Source of the DNA: Phoronis australis | Taxonomy: Eukaryota; Phoronida; Phoronidae | Reading direction: 5' to 3' | Length of the DNA: 64,000 bases | Assembly: GCA_002633005.1 (NCBI GenBank) | Contig: NMRA01000227.1 | Span: forward strand, 230,304-294,303 | In this document: positions 11,901-25,700 of the stretch, one piece after another | How positions within the stretch are numbered: position 1 is the first letter of the stretch | How the letters are laid out: each line of letters begins with the position of its first letter | The notes under the pieces: generated by a model | What the model was told of the DNA's origin: nothing | Database searches by the model: none | Seen by the model: only the letters and a program-made list of their open reading frames with translations | Made by a program: the position numbers and the translations under genes

Positions 11901-14900
11901 TGGCATTTTATATTTTATTTTTGTACAAATAACTAAAGTGTCTATTCTCCTATGCTTGATTAGATGACGTGCATGAAGAACTGTCAAATGCTGGTTTTCA
12001 CTTGATGACCTGGGCTTTTAGTCTTAATTCAAAATTTTAAGTTTTTACTCCAAATATCGAGTTTTTAGTCAATCTTGTAGCTCAAATCTAGGGGTCATAA
12101 AGTGCAAATTTGGACTAGAAACTAATATGGCTACTGAAACCATAATGTACTAGCACAGACTGGTAGGCACTTACCTTCAGTTTACATAGAAGTAGAATTA
12201 GAACATTTCAAACAGAATTTCGAGTTCGATTTAGAGTAAAAAGGTTAGAACCCTAAGCTCTGGGTATGCCAGTGCCCTAGGTATGCCAGTGCCGTGGGTA
12301 TGCCAGTGCCCTGGGTATGCCAGTGCCCTAGATATGCCAGTGCCCTTGGTATGCTAGTGCCCTGGGTATGCCAGTGCCCTTGGTATGCCAGTGCCCTGGG
12401 TATGCCAGTGCCCTGGATATGCCAGTGCCCTGAGTATGCCAGTGCCCTGGGTATTCCAGTGCCCTGGGTATGCCAGTGCCCTGGGTATGCCAGTGCCCAA
12501 TTAACACTACTTTAAGAGCCTAAGCCTATCTCACACCCTCTGTGGTGCATCGTTCAAAAACCATAAAATACATTACTATCTGCAGTTAAGACCGAACACT
12601 GTATCACACTAATAACCATACAGTGAGCATACCACTGGTTTTTGTGATATTGGTGAGACACAAGACAGGATGTGACCTGCAGAGACGCACCTAGTGGGGG
12701 GCCGTGGGTGAGAAGAACATCTATTCCGTCGGGGATTTTATTCCACACCTCCAAAATGTCTTTTCCTCTGTCTTTATTGAATCCCCAGTCACCAAAGTAT
12801 GGCTGCCTATCAAACAAAAGAACTTCGCTTTCTAATGCAATCATAACACATTACCTTTTTGAGAAGGAACTGCATGGTTACGTGACACAAGATCAAGAAT
12901 TCTATGAATTTGAGAAAACAACAAATGAACACATGCTCACAATAATCCGTTATTATAAAGTTTAAATTACAGCACCATACTATTCACTTTTGTTAATTGC
13001 CAGCACAAAAGTCAATCTTTATAGTGGATAAACCAACATGTGAACATACTTTTATCTATATTATAAGCTATAGAAGAATGTAAAAATACAACATCAGCAA
13101 TTTTGTAGTTTGAATTTGAAAAATCTTCACCGTTAAGCAGTGTAAAAGTACGTCATCAAACAGGTCTCACCAACTCACCATGGTGACTCATAGATACAAA
13201 CAGGCCTCACCAACTCACCATGGTGACCCATAGATACAAACAGGCCTCACCATGTCACCATGGTGACCTGTACATATAAACAAGCCTCACCAACTCACCA
13301 CGGTGACCCATAGATACGGAAACCAAAGGCTGAGGACTCTTGGTCTTCTAAGTATTCACAGTTGTAAAGCAACTCTTTGGGATGCTTAATCTTGTGATGG
13401 TCCATAAAACTGTGAAACTGATCAAGATTTAGGCCAAACCGGTATTGCAGGTCCATTCCTCTTTCACCAAACAAGCCTCCATTGGGTCCAGTCTCCATGG
13501 TGAGATCATGGTTACCAGCTATGACAAACTTGTACTTGTGAGTAAGGGAAGCTACAAGACAGCAATGTTAGCACGTCAGTTAATTATAGTTTTTGCACAT
13601 TTTCATGGATAAAATCATGATATCAAACAATAACAAATAATTGAGGATGATGATATGTGTCACTGAATGATAACTAGAACTGGCACAAGCAATTTCATCT
13701 TAAGTATAAAAAGATCGACCAATCACGGTCCCTTTTTATTTTCTACTCTCACATTTGTTTGGCCATTACCTTCTGTTGATTATTCTGCCATTCAATAGGG
13801 CTGTCCCGGATTACATTGCAACACCTGAATCTCGCTGTATTTACCCAAAATGCCATAAACATCCGTCAGGCACATTTGCTGCCTCATTTTAGTGCCACTG
13901 GAGTTTCACATATTATTTGTTGTCTGATTCTATACAAGTTTTTCTCAGATGCATTACTCTATAAGTCCTTCAAATGCCAACAAAGTACTACTGTGTTGTG
14001 GGTTGCAACACCAACATGAAAAAGTTTGATTGATAAACTGGACAAATACCCATGGACGCATGATCTGAAATTCTTCCCCTTCCCGGCATTAATGAATGAG
14101 CGACACAATAATGTACCCGATTTCCAAAACTAGGTCACACGCTTTCCCGGACAAAGGAGAGCTCTGTCGCCATGTAATCCAGAGCGGCAATATAGGATCT
14201 CAAACTATATTAGCTGTGACTCAGAGACACCTTTGTTAGGTTTCATACATTATGACCCATTCAGATCCATTATAGTTGCTGTCTCATGTTTATTTGCTGT
14301 TAACAAACCTCACTTTATGCACTTTCAGTACTCTTACATCTGGACACCAGTTGTTATATCATAGATTTAACTCCTACAAAGTGATTACAACATAGTTACC
14401 TAGATATGCATTCAGCTGGCATATACTCTGGTACTCTCCCACCTTTGAAAAATCCCCGCCATGCAGGAAAACGTCACCAGCGGGAGCTGGATAATCCCAG
14501 TGAAAGCGGCCATCTTTACCATGAGTGTCAGAGACACAAACAAAGCGTACTTTGTCCTCATACACAGGTGTATTTAATGGAATAGGCTTAACTTCCTCTA
14601 TAGTCTGATGTTTCTTGTATATCTCCCAACACTTGCTGGGATTGTCTGTAAGTGGGTCCACAGTTATTTCATTGGATGCCTAAAAGTATAGCAAGCTCTA
14701 ATAGATAATCTGTTCCATGGTCTGTTAACTGCAAAAAATAATACAAGTTGAATTTCACTTTGTCAAATTTCTCAACATAATACTTTTCACAACATAAATA
14801 AAAATTTGACTAGATATGTTGTGTACAATATTGAGTTTGTTAGGTTCAAGTACTAGTAGATAAAATAAAGCTTTGTCATTAGGTTTTAATCCACTGTACA

Positions 14901-17206
14901 ACTGTCCAGCCATGGCTATTGACAAAATCTCCACTCATGGGCCACTCATAGCTAGAGAAACTTTCCAATCATAAATAGAGAAAACTGTCCAATCACAGAC
15001 AGAGACAACTGTCCAATCATAGAGACAATTGTCCAATCATAGATAGAGACAACTGTCCAATCATAAATAGAGACAGCTGTCCAATCATAGATCCTCTAAT
15101 TAACAAAAACATATCTGATAAAATTTTGCAAACATCAATCACGCAGTTGAAAACAACAATGTAATTGCCACTACAACTGAGGTGTAGTACTATAGGGGCA
15201 TTTGTCTGATACATTAGAGAGTGTCAGTACAAGGCACAGTACTAGGGGCATTTGTATGAAACATAGAGAGTGTCGTTGCAACTGTAATAGAAACAAAAAT
15301 GCATAATTCCACAAAGGTCACTCATTATAAGCTAAAGCCAGTCAAAATCAGCAATTTTAGGCTTGACATCGAAGTCATGTTAGAAGCAGTCAACCATGCT
15401 CAAAGTACTTATAGTGACCCTCTACTGAAACTTAGGGGATTACCAAGTTGAAACATGCACTACAGAAACTGCAAAATATGGTATTAGTAATCAGGTATTT
15501 TGTCATTCAAAATCAACAATTTTGGACTTCATCAGAAAACTCCTACACTAACATTTGGGTTTCCTTATCCCAACGCCTATGGAAGCCTAAGCCAGATGGT
15601 GACTATTAAACCTGTCCCAATTGATTCACACATGCAATTCTCCTGGCTTAGCCATGAAAACCTATTCAATAATTTCTCTAACAATGCCTCAATTTTAAAA
15701 AACAATCGTGTTGGTCGTTTGCCTTACTTGTTGTTTTCATAAGCAAAACAGACGTGTTAGTGTACGACCGCAGTTATCTTATCCAGCACGTTCAGCCACG
15801 CCCATAAATAGCCACATGCTCACTTCAATACGTGACGACACCTGTCAAGCTTTTGACGTGCCAAGAATTTTACTGGATAATCTGGGGTAAGCAGTGGACA
15901 CTTTCACGTCCACTTGCATGCAATCCTAACTAGCATAATATGACTAATGTTAAGGGCAACAATCCTAACTAGCATAATATGATTAATGTTAAGGGCAAAT
16001 TCGTATTAGAAGCAGACAACTTTGCCAAGAGTACTTGGAATGCCTGTTGAAACTGGGGTGTGTTGCTAAGCTGAATTGGGAATTTTTACCATGGTAATCA
16101 GGTATTTTCATTGTCATGGTCACCAATTTAAGGCTTGATATCATTCATGTTAAAAGATATTGACCCTCCTTGAGGGAGTTGCCAAGCTTGAACTTGCACT
16201 GTTACCAGCCAGTGTTTCAAATAGGAAAAGACTTAAAATCAAAAACTTAATTTCTCCTTCAGTAGTCTCTTGAAGAAGGACAGATGTCCAATTCTTCAGG
16301 GTTTCAATTGTTAGAAGTCTTTTATACAACACAGGTTCTGGGCCTTTTTATGCCTTATTGAATTGTTGAATTTCTCTCTGGATTTATTAAATCAAAAAAC
16401 ATAGCGGTACAACCCTGACCCATTCACACCACAGACACACAAAACAACACAAACACAAAAACAATACAAACACATCCACAAGCACATCATAGATTTCACA
16501 GAGTACAACATCAATGTGAAATATGATGTAACACAAGATAGAAAACAAATGAAAACTGATCCTAATGGTAAGGCTTATTCCTCCTGTATTTTTGATAATG
16601 AGATTTTATAATAAAAACATATACATACTGCACATACAGTTCTCATACAAAAACAAGTAAAACGAATTTTAAGGTCAATTACATTTCAGTAAAGAAACTT
16701 GGCTTTGTACTGCTTGTGCATCTAGGACTTGCTGTCGAGACACCGGCACAGAGCAAACAGATGACACACATAAATAATAAACTCGTTATTAGAGAGATTA
16801 GAGAGCGCTTTGAATGAATAGTTAGTAGTTACACACAGATATAAACGGCTGCCTTGGCCAAGAGGTCCCTGTTGACTCTTGGCAAAAACCAGTCGCGTCC
16901 GCGTCCGACTTTATGTTAACCTCAAGTCATTTTTACAAATGAAGTTTCAGAGGGTAATAGCCAGTTTGTAACACAGATTATAGACAGACCAATATTTTGA
17001 GTGTGTTAGGACTGGCCATGCAAACACTGGTAACTTATATGTCTTTTGCTCCAATTTTCAGCAAAATGAGGAAAAGATTTCCATCTACTTTTTTTAAAAC
17101 TGCTGTAGGGTCCAGAGCATACCCGTAGAACACTCTCACTCCTGTCATTTCTTGTGGTCTCTTTCATTGCTAGTCTCACCTGCTTTGAACCCACTGTTCC
17201 CGCCAT
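8965..17206 (-). CDS. metallophosphoesterase, MPPED1/MPPED2 family, copy A (six exons, 319 aa)
   Basis: Predicted class III phosphodiesterase of the calcineurin-like superfamily; MPPED proteins hydrolyse 2',3'-cAMP/cGMP-type substrates in vitro. Coding exons, in order: 17206-17180, 14679-14400, 13551-13299, 12806-12691, 11625-11515, 9137-8965 (stop TGA). All have AG/GT borders and consistent phases (0,1,2,1,1). The start was chosen because MAGTVGSKQ ends exactly at CAG|GTGAGA and joins exon 2 in frame. All metal-binding blocks are present: SDTH (Asp60, His62), HGGD (Asp85), GNHD (Asn116, His117), THGPP (His221) and FGHIHEG (His259, His261). Mammalian MPPED2 has Gly in place of the GHxH-region His and is weak; both His are kept here, so it should be active. 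The C-terminus has NPPIIFDLPLPPG. It is transcribed away from paralogue B. A minisatellite extends exon 3's splice donor (see findings). Confidence 0.93.
9845..11150. repeat. dispersed composite repeat, copy 1
   Basis: Starts with a GTCC/GTCT-rich stretch and CAACGCAATTATCTCAAGAA. It then carries several diverged internal sentences: CATAAAAATCTG, GCCACTAGGAGG, TGGTTTGGTTGATAGAGGGG, CCAAAAACAG, TTTCATAAAA. The same sentences recur at 35290-36200 and 41060-41560. It lies in the last intron of MPPED copy A. No intact coding frame. Confidence 0.65.
12254..12500. repeat. 17-bp minisatellite
   Basis: About 14 copies of GCCCTGGGTATGCCAGT in the intron between MPPED-A exons 4 and 5. Because 17 is not a multiple of 3 and no stop occurs, it yields a long repetitive open frame that is an artefact. 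Confidence 0.92.
13155..13320. repeat. 40-bp minisatellite containing copies of the MPPED-A exon 3 splice donor
   Basis: Four copies of a unit with TCACCAACTCACCATGGTGA and CCCATAGATACAAACAGGCC. The rightmost copy overlaps the end of MPPED-A exon 3 (13299 onward): the complement reads TATCTATGGGTCACCGTG|GTGAGT across the true exon/intron border. The other copies repeat the end of the coding sequence plus GTGAGT, and one has ACATGGTGAGG in its place. Confidence 0.88.
13974..14200 (+). pseudogene. degenerate THAP-like zinc-finger fragment
   Basis: An ATG at 13974 opens MPTKYYCVVGCNTN. This has the C-x4-C spacing and position of a THAP domain start. A DLKFFPFPALMNERHNN segment follows in another frame, which resembles the FPxxP..RxxW part. 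Stops and frameshifts interrupt it at once. THAP domains occur in host factors and in P-like and other transposases, so this is probably a dead transposon piece inside the second intron of MPPED copy A. Confidence 0.4.
14935..15090. repeat. minisatellite, about 24 bp unit
   Basis: About six variable copies of AACTGTCCAATCATAGATAG in the first intron of MPPED copy A. Confidence 0.8.
15913..15997. repeat. two-copy tandem repeat, about 46 bp
   Basis: AATCCTAACTAGCATAATAT followed by a GATTAATGTTAAGGGCAA-type end occurs twice in a row. Non-coding, in the first intron of MPPED copy A. The rest of that intron (15100-17170) shows nothing else I can name. Confidence 0.7.
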
Positions 17207-19725
17207 CAGGACAATTAATCTTTTAAGTTATTAACTTGTAACTTGAAACTGAAAGGAGACATTTCGTAAATTATAGGTCAGGAAAATATAAGCACACTGA
17301 TAACTTACAGTGAAAATTCTCCAGTTTGAAACATTGTCTGAAATTTATTGTTTCATCAGTGAATTTCACAATAGTTAAATTATAATATCATCATTTATGA
17401 TAGTCACATTTCATACATGTCACAGGGTAAATCTATAGGGACCAAATTTCTCATAAGGACTTAAAATCAAGGTGTACATTGCTCATATCGGCTCATAAAA
17501 CCCCCAGGACTGTTCATGTAATCTTTAGGTGTTTTGCTCTAAAGGCAGTAGGCTAGATTTTAAGCATAATGATGAAAATTGACATTTTTACAAGTTTTAT
17601 TTCGCAGTTCGCCTTAAATTGTATTTGCATACAGGTCTTAATTATGTTAGTGTAAAAGCAGGAACTACTTGACAATGCTATTTTTAAAATATTTTATGCT
17701 AAACAAAGAGCAGTTGTAATCAATCAATGACTACTTCATAAATGTGAAAACAACAAAATTCTGCAAATAGGTGACCTTTGCACAAGTGCAATACCCAAGA
17801 GGCTCATTCTATACTCTATAGACCTCATCAGTGACGTGTTATTCCCCAACACTGACCTGACGTCATGATACCTACTGGACACGATTGAGTGATAACTACG
17901 GCAGAGCCATGGGCTTGGCGATTTTCAACCTACTTCATATTCCCACCGTTGCTATATGTTGTGTTCTAACTAATTTGACCAAGCAATCTGAAGCAGAGAT
18001 AAGGAATTCAGCGTGCAATTAACACTTCATTGCCAATGGACGCCGATCGTTTGCTGTGCGATTTACCGAGACACCGGCACCATTTGTTTATAACGATGCG
18101 AGGAATCGAACGACGCCAAAATCATATGCTTAGGTGAATGTCGTCATATTGTAAGTAATTACTGCTTAATCACATTTTCAAGCCGAAACCCAAGTTAAAA
18201 TTATAAGGCCATAGCCATGGGGGCCTACCCCAAAATCAACAGACAACAACAGGACAATGACTACAGTTACTGTGTTCAGCGCGCCACTACCAGTCCAAGT
18301 CCGTTTTGGCGATGACGTGCTGTCTGATGATATGGCTTAAGGATCTTCCCACATTCAGCATATAAGCCAAATTTGTACTGTAGTGTAAGCCTAGTCCAAG
18401 TTCCGACGGGACAATATTCAACTTGGTCGTCATATCGCGTCTGCGCATGTCGCGGGATTTCCCTAGTTTCTATATTAAACCCCGTGACGTCAAGATTTTC
18501 CAGGCGTGTTTCACGGTTCACTGTTGTGTTGTTTTCTAGGTCACCTGATGATGAGTCGCGAGAAGATCAATATAAAAGAAAGAAAACCTCCGGTTCGGAA
18601 GTGAGTGTAACGTCACCAGTCGTGTAATATTAGGCATTCGGGTTCTACTATAACATCATTTCAGAGGTAAGAACTGTTTGAAAACTGTAGTTGTATCCGA
18701 TCCACAGCAACTCCGCATCAATAGCTTAATCAAAAGGTGTTTCAGAATGAAAAAATCCCCTTGCCCAAATATTGCCAGGTTTCGAGGGATAGAGATTTGC
18801 AAAATTTCAACTTTCCATTAAAACTTACAATAGTCTGAGATACATTACATGAAATAGTATTTACAAATTGGGTAAACAAATTGAATTAAAGATAAATAAA
18901 TAAATAAATAAAAAATTTTTGGTAAACATATTGGAAAGACAAAAAGGAGGGACATCTATGACGACCACAGGTAACTGATGAGGTGGTGTCTGAAATTATC
19001 ATAACAGTCAGCATCCTTAAAACTAGCTATTAGGCAAATTGTTCCACTGTTTATCAGGCGCATAAAGCGTAGATGAGAAATCAGTAGACTGGCCTTTGAC
19101 ACGCCGGTGAGTTATCTTTGATACAGCCGATGACCCACTGAAAAATATCATATGATTTGTAAAGATTATGGAGTTATAGCTTCACATTCCAGAATCAATA
19201 ATTCTCCGATTGTCCGCTCGTTTTTGATACCGACCTATTCTCCGGATTAAAAATTTTTGAATATTTTGTGTGGTATTCCACATGTCATCGAGATTTGAAC
19301 AAGGACTGTTCCCTTTCGTAATCCACTATCATTACGCCATCAGCCCCGTACGGACTTATCACCGAACTCAAAAGGCGCTAGGCCTACTCGTCATCCACGT
19401 CACATTTGTTATATCTGTAAACAGCTACGCTCAGTGACTCGGTATACTAGTATCCTCCGTTTGTGCGGGGACATAGGAAATGTAATCAGCTTGATATCGC
19501 TTTCAGTTGTGACCAAATGACGTTTTTGTCTATACGTACCGTTGTAAATGACCGCAACATCTCCACGTACCCGTTTTGGGTTACTGCATGTAGTACGTGA
19601 GCGAACGACTGGCCGTGATCGAAGAAGGCCGCACTTGGCCTCCTTCCCTTCCATCTCTTTCAATGTCATTTTCATCGTGTTACTTTTTTCTGTGAGTAAT
19701 TACTATATTTTTCAAATCTCTAGAT
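17207..19725. promoter_or_regulatory. divergent intergenic region of the MPPED pair with two CRE palindromes
   Basis: The two phosphoesterase start codons are 2.5 kb apart and face away from each other. Perfect TGACGTCA palindromes (cAMP-response-element type) occur at 17858-17865 and 18485-18492, with half sites (TGACGTG, AACGTCAC) around 17831, 18310 and 18613. The copy-B start exon is preceded by an acceptor-like TCTCTAG two bases before its ATG, so an upstream 5' UTR exon in this region is likely. Whether the elements act is not shown by sequence. Confidence 0.4.
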
Positions 19726-22700
19726 ATGCCTGCAGAAACCAACCTTGCTCCCCACCCCAATGCGGACAATCCGACAGAGGTATGGGAACAGATGAAAAGT
19801 AGTCAACGGTGCCACGCTGTCAGTCCACTACCACTGGATACCCCCGTTAAGCCGACTCACATCCGATTTGTTTACATGAGCGACACTCATGAAAACCTGG
19901 ATTTCGACTTCGAGATCCCTAATGGTGATGTTTTCCTATTTGGCGGCGATATGAGCAAACGCGGGAAAGTTGACGCCATAAAGAAATTTAATGAATTTCT
20001 AGGTAAATTAGGTGTTATATATGTGTTTATGTGGCAATAAAACCTAGCGTTCCGTGGAAAACTTTGATATAAGCTCCTAAATTACCGCTATAAAATTGAC
20101 CTCAACTTGTTCCTCACTAAGGTAAGAAGTTATTTTTTTTTCGTTTTACAAAGTTCGCTAATTGTTCCTCGATGATGACACGCTGTGAGACAACTTGTAA
20201 AGCCAGGTCTCAAGCAACAACGAAATATCATTTGTTTCCAATCCCAGATATCGTATCTATCTTGAATAAGAAAATGAGACCAGTGTGATAACGTTATGTG
20301 GTCTAAATCATTTTTGTGACGGAAGTTGGTTTGTAAACGCTTTAAATCTCAGACAGGCTACACTACAGACCCGTCTACTGGCAAGTTGACCACACCTATA
20401 ATCATCAACTTGTTCCAACCTAAACTAGAGACGATTTCTGGGCTTGGAAATAAGTGACGCTACTGATCCGTTATTGTTTTAAACCCAGTGTAAACATTTG
20501 GCTTGTCAAGACTATCATTTAATGCGTCGAGTGTGGTCTCAAGTAATAACGATCTGTCACTTCTCAGTTTCAATATCAGAAACTATTTCCAATCTGAGAA
20601 ACGAAAAAGTTGAGTTTCAGTCACCAAGCAGTAGGACAGTCAAAGGAGTTCTAAACACTTTCGTATCAAACGAAGGACACCATCACGTTGCTTTGGAAGA
20701 GCAAATATGCCAAAGAAAATCGACCCGAAGACATTTATATCGGTTTTAAGCAGAATGCATAAAAACTCTTTTGCATGAATTTGACGAGGCAAAAATCTAT
20801 ACCGGCAGTGCTGTAGCCCACCGTATCACCTTGAGCACGGAATTCGCACTATAACGCAACTTACGGTGCGTAGGCGCTACGTTTAAATGCCAAAAGGTGG
20901 TTGGCTGCACCTACGTGCGCCTACGCCCCGCTCACACTGCATACGGGCGGGCAAGCTACGCTGACGGTTCATGATCTGTATCAATCTCTTGACCCAATGT
21001 GAACATTCTGACATATGGTCAGTCATTTGCTGGATTTTTCAGGAACGCTACCACACAGGTACAAACTAGTCATAGTGGGTAATCATGAACTCACAATGGA
21101 CCCAAAGGCGTTCAGTACAAGGAAAGAGTCATCGGACATGGACTACAACGAGAAACTGCAGACTAAATGGGGAATAGATGTGGCGGATACGCAGTTAAAA
21201 CTGAGTGAAATGGGTATAGAGAATCCAAAAGACATTCTGAGCACATCCCGGCATTGTACATTGCTTCACGATTCTTCGGCCGAAGTTTACGGCTTGAAAA
21301 TTTACGGGTCACCATGGTATGCTCAATGTTTACCGTTCGAATGCATATTCACAGCTAACTGAAGTATTGGGCCTAAATTCGAAATTGGCGCATGAATGTT
21401 ATGTGTAAAAGATTGTGTGTGAAGATTGACTTGTTCAACACATATCACACAGGTTGATAACATGTTTTCAATTTACCTGGGTAGTGGTATATATTGTCGC
21501 ACTTTACACATATTGTCGCCGCGGCGACAATATATGATTTCACCTTGTGATGGCACATACTGCCTCCCCCTAAAGCATATATCTTTAGCATGACTGTTTA
21601 TACATGTAAGCATACTAGGCGATACTGTGGCAGTGAAGGTCATGGGGGAAATACAAACTTCGATAGATGAGGTGGATGTGATGGGAAATCGGAAGCGGAT
21701 CCAGGGTTCGAATAGGGAGGGAACCCTCACTTTTTTGTGGAAATCCATTGCAAATGTCACTGTTTGCAAATTTAGCGTAGATTCCGCAATCAAGGCTGGC
21801 AAAGTCAAGCGTGGCTCTCGTGCTCATCAACTATTCGCGGATTTTCCCCGTTTAATCATTGATTAATTATTAAATCTATGGTTCAACTTGCGACAGCCTC
21901 GTTTTGGCCGTTCTCACATTTTGCTAGGGTAGTTTGTTTTCTCAACTGAATACCGGGCATCAGCTTGTTCTCCGGCAAAACGTCGGCCCGTTATATCAGA
22001 CTATTGCCGTTAGACGGATCCCTGCCTGAATCTGGGTCCGCCTAAGCGTCTTAAAATATAACTGTTTAAATGAAAACTACAAGAATGGCCGAATTTCATG
22101 TTCGTTTCTTAATGCTAATAGTATACAGAAAATTTTAAAATTTAATTGGAAACAGATTAAAAATTACATCTAGCCTATCAGCTCAACAATAGTATAACAA
22201 AGCACAAAAGTAGGTTAATAGGTCTAAATATAATTAACGTTAAAACCAGGGAAAATGGAAAAGGTGTTGTGGCTACGATTTAAGTTTTACCTGGACAGAC
22301 ACTAAATACAGGAAATGACGAAAAATACTAAGACGGTAAATTGGATAACCGATATAACCTTCATTATTCAGGTTACATTGTATATCATGTTCTTGTCAGT
22401 ATAAGTCACCGTGACTTTGTACACAAAGGTCGATTTGTTCATTGCATAACTTAACAGGTCCAACTGAAAATAGAACAATACATGTTGATATAAGTTATCA
22501 ATTACCACCTGTTAACTGGCAGCCAATAATTTATAACAGTTATAAACCTTCTTCTAATTAAAAACTTTTGACTCCTAAAGACTACTCATTGCTATAGAAA
22601 TGGTCTGAATTTCCTTCTTACTCTGACGAGATGTGATGTTTGAGTTTGCGAAGAAATAACTGTTGTTCCTTGAGATTCAGACCACTTAACAATCCAACTG

Positions 22701-25700
22701 ATCGTAGGTTAAGGCCATGTTCGATCAGTGCATCACACGCCGTGACAAGCCAACTTGAGAGAGAACTTGTAGAGCATTCTCTCATGCAATAACTGAGCCG
22801 TCAGTTTTTTCGAAGCACTGAAATCACTTCAAATTTAACTATGAGACAATTTGATACCAATTTCATTATCTTAGTAGTCTACGATATGATGCGTGAGAAT
22901 ATTCAAAAAGTTGAAATCCATTTTAACTTTATGGTTGTATAGGTATTTATTTCCTCGACTCTGGAATTAAGATTTATCTCATGCTTTTTTGTAGGTCTCC
23001 AGAGTTTTGCAATATGGCGTTCAATCTCAAGAGAGGTAAGGAGTGTTTTGACAAATGGCAAGAAATTCCCAGTGATACAGACGTTCTCATGACGCACGCA
23101 CCACCTCTGGGTAAGGGCATATCTGTACTGGAATTCCCCTAGGCTGACTAATCTTGACAAGCTTGCCTGTAAATAACAAAGTCCAGGTTCTAAAACAGTC
23201 CAAGATAAAAACTGTCGGTGAAATATAGTACATAAATTCGTGAGATTCAGCCAGGAATCACGTGATTGAAAACTTCTTGGTGCTGCTTCTCAAGAATCCT
23301 TCGTCTTTCAGCTTAAAATCAGTCTACGAGTGGTTTATTTGGTCTCTTTCCCGAAATTAGGCTAAGACTAAAAGTCAGAAAATTTATCTACAACTCGAAG
23401 CCAAAGGACAGGAATCCGTAGCATGCTAGGGAGTAAAAGTCAATAGAGAATGAAACCAACTTTTGGATATATTTTGGAGAAACAGGCCGCGTGTATCGGT
23501 GCACAAAAGTTATACGCTAGGTTAAGTTCCGTAAAGTCGCAAGAATCTTGCAAAGTGCGATGACGTGCTTAGCTTGTAAAACTTGGCGATATCTCGCGAA
23601 GTCTTGTGTGATCATTTTCAGCGAGGTTCTCGCGTCTACTGAACGCACGCCATATCCCGTTGCTGAACATTGCACCTGACTTCATGTAACAACGAAACTT
23701 TAAGTGGAACTTGCAAATTAATTCCTTATCTCTGCGTTTGCTTGGCCAAATTAGTTAGAAACACAACATGTAGCGATGATGTTGATATGAAGTACGGCAG
23801 TTTGAAAATTGCCAATTGTTTTTACAACGAATTTTGTGGCGAATATGATCCGCAGCATATCACTGAACTGTGCCCAGTAAGTATAGTCTGTGACGTGGTG
23901 CCGCAGGGGAATAACACTGCATGATGCGGGCTACGTGAGCCCTGAGATACGTCACCTATTTGCAGAATTTCTTGTTTTCTCTGTTACAAATTGCCAATGA
24001 ATACAACTGCACTTTGTTCAGCTTAGTAAAATAGGATTGTCGTTTAGTTTAGTGCTACACATTAGCGCTATAGTCAGGAGCATGCAAATACATTTTTAAG
24101 AAGCCCCCGATGAGTAATTCCAAATTAAAAATATATTTCATGTTTTTGATATTAAGCTGTTTCATGGCAAAAGACAAGCTAGATGTTTCAGTTTTCTGTT
24201 TAGTTTCAAGCTCTATGGTTTCCATGTTTCCCCGAAATAAACCACTAAAGATTTCACAAGGGTACATGGTGGTTTTACCGAGACCAGTACGGCGAGATGG
24301 TCTTTCAGGTTCTGTTATATTATAACAATAAATTAACCACCAAAATGAGTCTAACTGAGAAGTACTTTTTATCAATATGAAATCATATTGTGCAGTTTAG
24401 TCAAACAACTAATAGTTCGTTGTTGATTCCCATCAAGCTGGTTACGGCCGCCCAAATAAAATGTATGACTGTCAAAGAAATTCCAATCAGTAGCGGGGTG
24501 AGGTGGGTTGTTTTTTTCAGTTTACTGGTATACGGGTCGCTTTTCCACACGTTATATAAGTTTTGGCCGGGTGTCGAGTTCAGGTTAAATGGGCATAAAA
24601 ATGGAATAGAAAATCATTCAGTCAGATAGGAATCTTCACGGTTTGAGTGCCTTGTTTTGACAAATAAACATATAGTTGCAGGAACTAAATTTACCATTCA
24701 CGATTTGTGAAGATTTTGAGGTATAAATCCCATGGGTCGTGTTTTGAGCTCTCTTTCAATAGGAATCCATGTTGTATCTTAAGGTATAGACATACATGGG
24801 ACACTACCTAGCTCTTCGATCGCATGTTTTCGTTTTGACGCAGTCAGTATGAACTGCCCCAGACTTGGAAGCCCAGCTGCACCCTCCTACCCTACTAAAG
24901 AGATGACCTGCCAGAGGCAATTTCACTTTCCCGACACAAAGGACAAGATCACGAGCATGTTGCTTTGAAAAGGCAAACATGCCTGTGAATAAAGTTGTTT
25001 TTGACGCTATAACCTGGGTTATTTATATAGTGCAATCAAAACAGCGGATTTGGGGTTATGTTGGCACACTGATTCAAGCCGCTACGTATAAAAGTATGAG
25101 GATTAGCCCTTGGTAAAAGCACCCTTCTAAGATGAGATTTGTTCCGATGACTGTAGTCAGCTCTGCCATGTCTCAATTTAAAGCTGGGCGTGCATTTCAT
25201 CTCGTTTAACTGCCTCGAAATGGAATTGGTCATTTTATTCTCATAACGTTGGACTAATAATAGGATTTCCGTTATCCACACGCATATCGAAACCACCAGC
25301 GGCACAGAAAACGTTTCAGCTTTTACTATGGTAGTTGGCCTGTTGTGTGCAACTTGGAATTAAATTTTCATTAAAGCAATTAGGTGAAATAGGTGAAATA
25401 TTTTGTTCAATGCATAGGCGGATTTATGGGGGCAGCCTCCCCCCCCCCTTGGCTGCCGCAAGCAAAATGAAACAGCAACAGCGTGAAGCGTGAGGAAATA
25501 TACGAGTTCAGTAACTAGGACCGGTAGCGGATGAGGGGGGGGGGCTCAGTTCCCAGAAGAATCGTGTTCTCGTTTTTTTTTATTTTTTAAGTCCACCGAT
25601 AGATGTCTTGAACGGATGGTCCACATTCCGCAACTTTCGGCCCCCTGTGCACATACAATCGCATTTTGCCCAATTCCCCGAAGCAACATGTTGGGGCCCC

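Noticed and set aside
12294-12515. 73-codon repetitive open frame
   Set aside because: It is the 17-bp minisatellite read through; intronic and with no conserved protein features.
23670-23924. 84-codon Cys-rich forward frame in an MPPED-B intron
   Set aside because: Cysteines show no known spacing, and no signal peptide or splice evidence supports it.
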